A program made the position numbers and the translations under genes. The notes below the pieces were generated by a model that did not search any database, was not told the DNA's origin, and saw only the letters and a list, made by a program, of their open reading frames with translations. Positions 27,521 to 34,420 of a stretch of DNA of 61,108 nucleotides are shown piece by piece (within the stretch, counting starts at the first letter, position 1; every line of letters starts with the position of its first letter). This stretch comes from Hyphomicrobiales bacterium (lineage in GTDB: Bacteria; Pseudomonadota; Alphaproteobacteria; Rhizobiales; Beijerinckiaceae): contig JAFBAS010000091.1 in assembly GCA_019247605.1 (NCBI GenBank), positions 1 to 61,108 on the forward strand, written 5' to 3'.

Positions 27521-28711
27521 CTATTTAAGACGTGAGTGTGACGTGACGCGCACCAGCTGAAGTTCTTCGGCCGTGTTTGTCGTCGTATTCGCCGTGTTGA
27601 TGGCGACTTGCAGCAGGTTGAAGAACTTGGTGATCTCGACCGATGGCGCATTTGCGGCAAAGACAATGTCCTTGTTGCGCATCTGCATCTTGGTCGCCAG
27701 GAAGTAACCGGCCGGATCGCGCAGGCTGACATTGTAGACGACCGGCACCATTGGGTCCGGCAAGTTCGAAACGTCGACCCCCAACCGCTGGGCAAGCTCG
27801 CGCGGTTCACGGCGATACAGGTATACTGAGGCGGGATCCGCCTGAATATCAAGCAGCCCGTGGGCCTTCGCCACTGCTTCGGCGAGCGTAATACGCCACA
27901 TATCGAAGGGGAATTGGCCTTGCTCGCCGGACGCGCCGAAGGCCAGGAAGGTTTGCGGCTCGCGATACACATAGACCGTGTCGCCGGGCCAAACCCAAAT
28001 ATTGTTTTCAGGCTCGTAAATTAGGGCCCCAAAGGGCACGGACGCGCGTTTTCCCTTTCGCTCGAGCACAACCCAGGACTCGTGGCCCTGATCCTTGATG
28101 CCGCCGCCGCGGGTGATGGCGTCGAGGATATGCTCGCCGGCCGGCTGAGCCGGGAAGCGTGCCGGCAAATTCACCTCGCCGAGCACACTGATCAGGGATG
28201 TGTTCTGTGTTGCCAGGGCAACCACCGCTTGCGGATCGATGGCTCGATTTTTGATGGCGTCGACGATGGCGCGTTGAACCTCGGATGGCGTTCGTCCCGC
28301 AGCCCGGATCGCGCCCGCATAAGGGACCGAGATGTTTCCGGCCGTATCGATGGGTTGGTTCGGCAGCGTCACGAAATTGCCGGGCCGTACACCTGCTTCG
28401 AGCGGAATGAACAAGCCACCCGCCGCGGCCTCGAAGATCGTCACGCTGACTACATCCCCGATGCCGAAGGTGATCTCGGGTGGCGGACGCTTATCGCCGA
28501 ATGTCACGGCAATGCTGCCCGGACCGTATTCGCCAACGGCTTCGACAACCGCCGGGGTCAATCTGATGATGCTGTATTGCGGTCCCAACTCGGTCGTGCC
28601 GGAGTTGATATCTCCGCTGGACGGGCCGGAATCAGACAGGATCGTGCACCCGCTGACGGCCAGGAGCAACGCGCAAAAGAGAGATTTCGTCGCGAGGCCG
28701 TCGATTCTCAC
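27521..28711 (-). CDS. Polysaccharide export outer-membrane lipoprotein (OPX/Wza type)
   Basis: About 396 aa lipoprotein: signal sequence with lipobox AVSGC, Cys22 as lipidation site. A polysaccharide export domain follows (FGIGDVVSVTIFEAAAGG near 80 and GNISVPYAGAIRAAGRTPSE near 127), then SLBB-like segments (ISVLGEVNLPARFP near 175 and a second near 255-300). It resembles Wza or the longer GumB/KpsD relatives and would form the outer-membrane exit channel. It is the first gene of the leftward operon that continues with the exoP-like gene after 256 bp. That spacer contains no gene. It lacks the ExoF-type C-terminal extension. Confidence 0.87.
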   Translation of the reverse strand: MRIDGLATKSLFCALLLAVSGCTILSDSGPSSGDINSGTTELGPQYSIIRLTPAVVEAVGEYGPGSIAVTFGDKRPPPEITFGIGDVVSVTIFEAAAGGLFIPLEAGVRPGNFVTLPNQPIDTAGNISVPYAGAIRAAGRTPSEVQRAIVDAIKNRAIDPQAVVALATQNTSLISVLGEVNLPARFPAQPAGEHILDAITRGGGIKDQGHESWVVLERKGKRASVPFGALIYEPENNIWVWPGDTVYVYREPQTFLAFGASGEQGQFPFDMWRITLAEAVAKAHGLLDIQADPASVYLYRREPRELAQRLGVDVSNLPDPMVPVVYNVSLRDPAGYFLATKMQMRNKDIVFAANAPSVEITKFFNLLQVAINTANTTTNTAEELQLVRVTSHSRLK

Positions 28712-29256
28712 GTCTATACCAGACCTTACTCACGCCTTCCCGCAATTGATTGCGGACGACAATACGCATGCTCGCCCGCCGAACAAGCGATATCACATCC
28801 CCTCCCCACCCGAATGTTATAATTGCGGATGATGTTGCCTGCGCGCAACAAATTTCGCCGCGAGAACCTCGTGTAATGTATCATAAGGTGTAGAAAATCT
28901 TATGCCAAAGGGGTAGACGCGTGCACCGTCTTTAACCCCCCGGCGGAGTCCGTTGTGGCGCGAATGGGCGCTGGAGAAGGCGCAATTGCGCGGGGGGACT
29001 TTATGCCTCCTTCGCTAAATGACGAGTTCAGATAGCCGCTTTACCGCGCCCCCGGGCACAATCTGGGGGCCCCAACCCGGCAGCGCGCGCACCCTCAGTC
29101 GGGACAGCGCGCGGGGCCCTTCCGGCAGGAGGGCGAAATGAGAAGGCATCCGCCGTTGTGGAAAACCATGTGGCAACCCGGTTTGGCGCATTAACATTAC
29201 TCGCCCAAGCTGATTGTTGATGAGCGCCCGGGAAACGCGCGGGTGGGTGGGAGCAT
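28712..29256. other. Long intergenic region upstream of the export operon
   Basis: No supported gene in 545 bp between two divergent genes. Two features stand out: an AT-rich section at 28812-28910, including a TATAAT hexamer at 28818-28823 (plus strand), and a perfect dyad at 28882-28904. The rest (28980-29140) is GC-rich with short inverted stretches such as GGGGGCCCC. This is the natural place for the main promoter and operators of the OPX-exoP operon and of the hypothetical gene at 29257. Confidence 0.5.
28882..28904. promoter_or_regulatory. Perfect dyad, possible operator
   Basis: CATAAG and CTTATG are exact inverted repeats separated by an 11-nt AT-rich spacer (28888-28898). The half-site spacing of about 17 bp centre to centre would put both halves on nearly the same DNA face. 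It lies 170 bp upstream of the OPX gene. The binding protein is unknown. Confidence 0.35.
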
Positions 29257-29901
29257 ATGTTGAGGCAAGCGCCCGTCGTTCTGAAGAGTTCGCGGGCGCT
29301 CGTTGCGGCCCTCATCTCGTTCGGCACGATGGGCTCGACCGACCTCAATGCGAAGCTCCTGTTGAGCACGCCCGCAAACGACGTTTGCGCCATTGTCTCG
29401 TGCTATGAGAAGGCGAGCCGCATCAGGCTCGCGGCCTCGAATAAGCCGGGTGCGGCGAGCTCCGCCCAGACCCCGTCGGGAGGCGGTTGGCGGCTGATGC
29501 GGACCCTCAACCCTCACGGCGGCCCTGACGCGGTCTCGATCGTGCACACCGCGGATGTTTCGCGTTCGGACCTCGATCTCGCAGGATTGATGCTGCGGTG
29601 CGCCCCTGGTGGCGTCGAGGCACTGGTCATCGTTCTCGATCCGCGCCCGCCATCCTCGAAGCCTTTGGTGGAGCTACGCATTGCGGGCGTTGCGAAAAAG
29701 TTCGAGACCAGGATCGTGCCGCCCTTTACGGCCTTGCTGCTCCCTCCCGAGGCGGCTGCACTTTTAACGAACATTGGGCTCGCATCCGAGGAGGTCGCCA
29801 TCGAGATCGAAACCCAGCCCTCGGCGGTAAAAGGCACGGTGCCGCTTGTGGGGCTCGGGGGCGCGCTCGGCGAGTTGCGCGCAAGCTGCCCGCCGCAATG
29901 A
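29257..29901 (+). CDS. Hypothetical protein of the polysaccharide locus
   Basis: About 214 aa; I do not recognise the family. A short hydrophobic stretch near residues 14-30 could be a signal peptide. After a ~25-residue polar linker, the region from about 75 on reads as alternating strands: GWRLMRTLNPHGGPDAVSIV, then LMLRCAPGGVEALVIVLDPR, then FETRIVPPFTALLLPPEAAA, a pattern like small beta-sandwich secreted proteins. A GTGGGAG site precedes the ATG. It is followed after ~120 bp by a Wzy-like polymerase on the same strand, so a role in the polysaccharide locus is possible but only inferred. Confidence 0.65.
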   Translation: MLRQAPVVLKSSRALVAALISFGTMGSTDLNAKLLLSTPANDVCAIVSCYEKASRIRLAASNKPGAASSAQTPSGGGWRLMRTLNPHGGPDAVSIVHTADVSRSDLDLAGLMLRCAPGGVEALVIVLDPRPPSSKPLVELRIAGVAKKFETRIVPPFTALLLPPEAAALLTNIGLASEEVAIEIETQPSAVKGTVPLVGLGGALGELRASCPPQ

Positions 29902-30022
29902 GTGCGATCCGCCGAAAGTATAGGGTTGAGACGCCTCACGCATTCATTGGGGGGATCTGCCTTGTATCGCTCGCGACCCAAAGGCATGTTCCAGCCGAAC
30001 CCCTCAACAGCATGTATTTGCG

Positions 30023-31324
30023 GTGTTTGTCGTATTCCTGCTCCTGATGGCATTGATCGCCGCGGCGCCAATCATTGCGTTCCTCGACATGCCGCTCGTC
30101 GACGCCCTCCTTGCCGCGCTGATGGCGGTGGTGGTCTTGATGATCGCGCGTGCCATCCCTTCGGAAGAAGCCGGATATCTCGCGAAGCTCGCGCGCCCCC
30201 TCGCGATTGGGCTGGTGCTGCCCGCCGCCTGGATGGTGATCCAGATCATGCCGATGCCCTCCGCCGCGAGATTGTCCCATCCAATCTGGGCGAGCGCCGA
30301 GTCGGCACTTGCCATGCCGCTCCAAGGCAGCATCAGCGTCGATCCCGGCTTAACGCTCGTCGCCCTCGCCCATTACATGACGCTCGCCGGTTTACTTTTC
30401 GCCGTCGCCGCGGCGACCGTTGATCGCCAACGTGCCGAATGGACCCTGCACAGCCTTGCGGGTGTGACTGTTGTGTTTGCCGTCCTGTCAATCGCGCAAA
30501 GCCTGGTGGGTCTGCCCTTCGTCGGGGCCTCCGGCCCGCGCCTCAAACTGGTTCTTCTCGGGGGTACTTGTCTTGGTGTGCTCGCGGCGGGGGCGGGAAT
30601 GATTCGCGCCTACGAACGTGATGAGACGCGTCGGGCCAAGATGGAAGGGTCATTCTCGCGGTTCGCTCGTGATTTCGGGGCCAATCTCGTGGCCCTGGCG
30701 ATTTGCTGCCTTGCGCTTGCCGTTGCCGGCGGAAGGCAGGAGATTTTCTGCACCGCCTGCGGCCTCGGCGCGCTCGCGCTCGTGGTGATCGCGCGTCGCC
30801 TCGCCATCGGGCTTTGGGCAACGACGGCATTAGCCGTGTTTGCAGTCCTTGTCGTCCTTGCGCTCGCGGCACGAAACGACGGCCAAGGCCATTTGACCTT
30901 GCGCTTCGCGAATGCCCCCGCGCCCCTGATCGCCGATGTCGAACGCCTTGTCAGCGACACCCCGTGGGCTGGCTCAGGCGCGGGCAGCTTTACGGCCGTC
31001 ATTCCCATCTATCGGGACATAGACGATTCGGCGGACGCAAGGGTCGCGCCGACGAGCGCCGCTCAGATCGCGATCGAGATGGGAGAGCCGGCGCTTTGGG
31101 CAGTGGTCGTCGCGATGCTCGCGCTCGCCGGATTTTTGCTGCGTGGCGCCGTGCGGCGCGGCCGCGACTCCTTCTATCCCGCAGCCGCCTTAGGCGTGGT
31201 GATCTTGCTCACGCTCGAAGCCTTTTCTGATGCTAGCGCCGTGTCGACCGCTGTCGCGCTTCTCGCCACGACGTTCCTCGGCCTCGGTCTTGCCCAAAGC
31301 CAGAGCCGTAATGCTAGAGCATGA
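30023..31324 (+). CDS. Wzy/O-antigen ligase-like membrane protein
   Basis: About 433 aa, mostly hydrophobic, with ten or more helices. The Wzy-like outer loop is recognised by RLVSDTPWAGSGAGSFTAVI near 320 (P-W-x-G-x-G-x-G-S-F), and LAVAGGRQEIFCTACGLGA earlier gives the conserved SR/GR region. The start is GTG 30023. It differs from the ExoQ-like protein in sequence and loop length, so the locus carries two candidate polymerases or a polymerase and a ligase. A PPP-family phosphatase follows at 31419. Confidence 0.72.
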   Translation: MFVVFLLLMALIAAAPIIAFLDMPLVDALLAALMAVVVLMIARAIPSEEAGYLAKLARPLAIGLVLPAAWMVIQIMPMPSAARLSHPIWASAESALAMPLQGSISVDPGLTLVALAHYMTLAGLLFAVAAATVDRQRAEWTLHSLAGVTVVFAVLSIAQSLVGLPFVGASGPRLKLVLLGGTCLGVLAAGAGMIRAYERDETRRAKMEGSFSRFARDFGANLVALAICCLALAVAGGRQEIFCTACGLGALALVVIARRLAIGLWATTALAVFAVLVVLALAARNDGQGHLTLRFANAPAPLIADVERLVSDTPWAGSGAGSFTAVIPIYRDIDDSADARVAPTSAAQIAIEMGEPALWAVVVAMLALAGFLLRGAVRRGRDSFYPAAALGVVILLTLEAFSDASAVSTAVALLATTFLGLGLAQSQSRNARA

Positions 31325-31418
31325 GCGGGCATGGAATGGATTCATCAGCAAGCCGACCCGCTTCAGCCAAGCGCTCGCCCGCGAAATGGCGTGAAACCGA
31401 AATGCCGAAGAAGGGAGC

Positions 31419-32165
31419 GTGAGCCGGTTGCGCTTCTTGAGGTCGCGAGCAAAACGCCGTTGGCCGACCCTCCCGGAGGGATGGCGCATCTACGCCATCG
31501 GCGACGTGCATGGCCGAGTCGACCTTCTCGATGAGATCTTTGCGCGCATCGACGAAAATCTCGCGCGTTCCTCTGCACATCGGGCCGTCCACGTTCTCCT
31601 TGGCGATTACGTGGATCGGGGGCCCTCTTCTCGCGAAGTTCTCGACCGGCTTGTCAAGCGCAGGCGATCCCATCATGTGATCTGCCTCAAAGGCAATCAT
31701 GAAAGCTATTTGATCGATTTCCTGCACAACCCGTCCGTCCTCTCAGATTGGCGGCATTTCGGAGGGCTCGAGACCTTGAGGTCCTATGGTCTGGATCCGA
31801 GCGCCAATCCCAATCCTCGCGAGGAGCTGAAGCTCGCGCGCGCTTTCGGCGCGGCTTTGCCCGAAGCGCACAAAGACGTTCTGAGGAAGCTCGGGGCGTC
31901 GTTCACTTGCGGTGATTTCTTCTTCGCTCATGCGGGCGTGAAACCGGGCGTTCCGCTCGCTCAGCAAAGCGAAAATGACCTCCTTTGGATACGCGACGAT
32001 TTTCTCCTTTCCGAGCAAGACTTCGGCAAGGTGGTCGTGCATGGGCACACGCCGGTGTTGGCGCCCGATATACGCCCCAACCGTATCAACATCGACACGG
32101 GGGCCTACGCGACCGGCCGATTGACTTGCCTGATGATCGAGAAGGACACCCTTTTCGTGCTTTGA
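31419..32165 (+). CDS. Metallophosphoesterase, PPP-type serine/threonine phosphatase
   Basis: About 248 aa with every metal-binding motif of the PPP family: GDVHGR at residues 28-33, GDYVDRG at 62-68, GNHE at 92-95, FAHAGVKPG near 170, VHGHTPV near 207 and NIDTGAY near 221. Related bacterial enzymes act on phosphoproteins or on diadenosine tetraphosphate. The start is GTG 31419 after AAGGGA. It sits among polysaccharide genes, 4 kb from a BY-kinase operon. It could act on a phosphoprotein of the export machinery, though PPP enzymes usually prefer Ser/Thr; this is inference. No membrane segment. Confidence 0.85.
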   Translation: MSRLRFLRSRAKRRWPTLPEGWRIYAIGDVHGRVDLLDEIFARIDENLARSSAHRAVHVLLGDYVDRGPSSREVLDRLVKRRRSHHVICLKGNHESYLIDFLHNPSVLSDWRHFGGLETLRSYGLDPSANPNPREELKLARAFGAALPEAHKDVLRKLGASFTCGDFFFAHAGVKPGVPLAQQSENDLLWIRDDFLLSEQDFGKVVVHGHTPVLAPDIRPNRINIDTGAYATGRLTCLMIEKDTLFVL

Positions 32166-32355
32166 AGCGCGCTCGACCCAGGTCGGATATGAGTAGCTTT
32201 GCCTGCCCCGCATTCTATCGCAGGTCTCATCCCAAAGAGTGTGGTGCCTGGCAGTGTCGCGTGAAGGTATGATCTCGCCGAGCCGGCGAACGCTTTCCAG
32301 GACGGGTCAGCTCATGATTGGGCAACGCTTCCTGCGGATTTCCGTTTGAGTTTTC

Positions 32356-33420
32356 GTGATCGAACAAAATCGAACGGCGCTTTGCATGGATCAGACCTAT
32401 TTCCATCTCCACCTTGTGACCGACGGAGTTGAGGAAGGCCTCGCCTCGGCCGGTGAGGCCGTCGCGAAACTTTATCCGCACGTGTCCGCAATCGAGCACA
32501 TCCACGCGCTCGTGCGTTCGTCCGATCGACTGCGAGAGGTCGGGGCGGCACTCGAGAGGAACCCAGGCATCGTTCTCTACCGCATCGGAGATCCCGAGAT
32601 CGCCCACCGGCTCGAGCGCAAATGCCGCGCTTTGCGTTGCCCCTCCTTGTCGCTGCTCAAGCTTGCCTCGAGGGGTGATGCCGTCGAGCAAAGCTCCTCT
32701 TACGGCGAGATGATCAGCCTCCATTTGAAGGCCAGGTCGCGGACGGGGTTCCGGGTGGGTTCGGCGATTTTCGGCATCATGCTTGCGGCGGCGTCATTGT
32801 GGACCCTCTCCGCCGAAGTGCTTCGTCCGCGGCTCGCCTCCTTTCCGGCGGCTGCTGCCGCCGCGGCGGTGACGCCGAGCGAGCGCGCCAGGGCGGAGCT
32901 GGCCGCGAAGATCGGGCTTGTACGCGGCGATCTCTGGGCAGATTACGCCATGACCCTCGTCCCGCAGCTGCCTCAGGAAATCGCGAAGGGGGGCGCGCTG
33001 GCCACGGCGGGTGGCGTGGAGGTCGCCCGTGCGGCCGCCGAGAAGGCCGCGAGTCTGGCGCCCCATGATTCCCGAATCTGGGTTCTCCTTTCCGGGGTGG
33101 CTTCCGCACTCGACCGACGCACAAGCGCATCAGACGGGGCGTTACGGATGTCGTACTATACGGGGCCGAACGAGCTTGCCTTGATGCCCCTTCGACTGTC
33201 GCTCGCGGCGCGCTCGAAAACGATCGTGGATGCCGATCTGCAGCTTCTCGTCGGGCAGGAGATTCGGACCATTCTCACGCGAAAGCCTGAAATGAAAAAC
33301 TGGATCCTCCTCGCCTATCGCAATGCTTCGCCCGAAGGCAAAGTCTTCTTCGATTCGGCGGTCGGCGCACTGGATCCGACCTTGCTCACCGGAGCTCGCG
33401 CCGCCGCCCCTGCCAAATAG
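32356..33420 (+). CDS. Membrane protein with degenerate PpsR-like N-terminal domain
   Basis: About 354 aa from GTG 32356 (344 aa from ATG 32386). Residues 15-102 read like the first part of PpsR/DUF299, the kinase/pyrophosphorylase that controls PPDK or PEP synthase: YFHLHLVTDGVEEGLASAGE, then IEHIHALVRS and PGIVLYRIGDPEIAHRLERK. The usual S-D-S-T-G-E-T motif is altered and the P-loop that should follow is absent. Instead a membrane helix lies at 131-153, then an Ala-rich segment and a helical, TPR-like C-terminus (ARAAAEKAASLAPHDSRIWV near 226; LRMSYYTGPNELALMPLRLS near 260). Catalysis is unlikely; a sensing or docking role is inferred. It follows the phosphatase by 190 bp on the same strand. 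Confidence 0.7.
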   Translation: MIEQNRTALCMDQTYFHLHLVTDGVEEGLASAGEAVAKLYPHVSAIEHIHALVRSSDRLREVGAALERNPGIVLYRIGDPEIAHRLERKCRALRCPSLSLLKLASRGDAVEQSSSYGEMISLHLKARSRTGFRVGSAIFGIMLAAASLWTLSAEVLRPRLASFPAAAAAAAVTPSERARAELAAKIGLVRGDLWADYAMTLVPQLPQEIAKGGALATAGGVEVARAAAEKAASLAPHDSRIWVLLSGVASALDRRTSASDGALRMSYYTGPNELALMPLRLSLAARSKTIVDADLQLLVGQEIRTILTRKPEMKNWILLAYRNASPEGKVFFDSAVGALDPTLLTGARAAAPAK

Positions 33421-33508
33421 CTCGTCCTCAAGTGGCGGAACGCGGCAGCTTTACCGGGAGTTTGTCACCAGGAGCGGCGAGCCTCGAATTTCAGTGGCGA
33501 GAAACCGA

Positions 33509-34417
33509 ATGGCGCCTCGAGCAAATTGGAAGGGATATCTCAAGCTCGCCGAGCTTACCTGCTCGGTCTCGCTTTATACGGCCGTATCCACATCCGAGCG
33601 CATCGTCTTCCACACCGTCAATCGTGAGACAGGCCACCGCGTCCGGCGCCAATTCATCGATGAAGAGACAGGCAAGCCGGTCGAGGCGGCCGACCAGGTG
33701 AAGGGCTATGAGACCGGCAAGGGCCAATACGTCATGGTCGAAGCGACGGAGATCGCTTCGGCTCTGCCGCAGAGCGACAAGACTCTGGCCCTTGACGTGT
33801 TCGTCGAGTGCGACAGCATCGATGATCTCTTCTTCGACCGTTCCTATTATTTGGCTCCGAGCGATGCGATTTCCGAAAAGGCTTTCGCGGTCATTCGCGA
33901 GGGAATGCGTGCGAAAAAGGTCGCGGGCCTTGCTCGAACCGTGCTGTTTCGCCGCGTGCGGACCTTGCTCTTGCGGCCACATGGCCCGGGTATGATTGCG
34001 ACCACCCTCAACTTCGATTACGAGGTCCGGTCCCCCAAGCAAGCTTTCGCCGACATTCCCGAGCGGAACATCAAAGGCGAAATGCTCGACCTTGCCAAGC
34101 ACATCATCACGACGAAGCGTGGCAAATTTGATCCGAGCAAATTCGAGGACCGTTACGAGGCGGCGCTCGCGGACCTCGTGCGAGCGAAGCTCGAGGGCAA
34201 GCCCATCGAGGTCCGCAAGCCAGAGCCCGTCTCGAATGTGATCAATTTGATGGACGCGTTGAGAAAAAGCGCTGCCGGGTCGAGCGCGGCCGGAAAGGCG
34301 CAAGTTCGGTCGACCGGCAAAAACGCGCAAAGAAGCGGGAAAACCCGCAAGGCTTCGCGAACGCCGGCCCGACGGGTGAGCCATCGCACGACGGCGGCCC
34401 GCCGCAAGGCGGGCTGA
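33509..34417 (+). CDS. ku: Ku DNA end-binding protein
   Basis: Bacterial Ku of about 302 aa that forms a homodimeric ring on double-strand DNA ends and recruits LigD. It opens MAPRANWKGYLKLAELTCSV, with the usual FHTVNRETGHRVRR, GYETGKGQYVMV and LDVFVECDSIDDLFFDRSYY segments. The core ends with a PVSNVINLMDALRKS motif near 250 shared with the second Ku at 37027, followed by a ~45-residue Lys/Arg-rich tail typical of extended Ku C-termini that bind DNA. ATG 33509 is used; the frame runs back to 33323 but that part overlaps the preceding gene. ligD follows after 3 bp. Confidence 0.93.
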   Translation: MAPRANWKGYLKLAELTCSVSLYTAVSTSERIVFHTVNRETGHRVRRQFIDEETGKPVEAADQVKGYETGKGQYVMVEATEIASALPQSDKTLALDVFVECDSIDDLFFDRSYYLAPSDAISEKAFAVIREGMRAKKVAGLARTVLFRRVRTLLLRPHGPGMIATTLNFDYEVRSPKQAFADIPERNIKGEMLDLAKHIITTKRGKFDPSKFEDRYEAALADLVRAKLEGKPIEVRKPEPVSNVINLMDALRKSAAGSSAAGKAQVRSTGKNAQRSGKTRKASRTPARRVSHRTTAARRKAG

Positions 34418-34420
34418 GCC

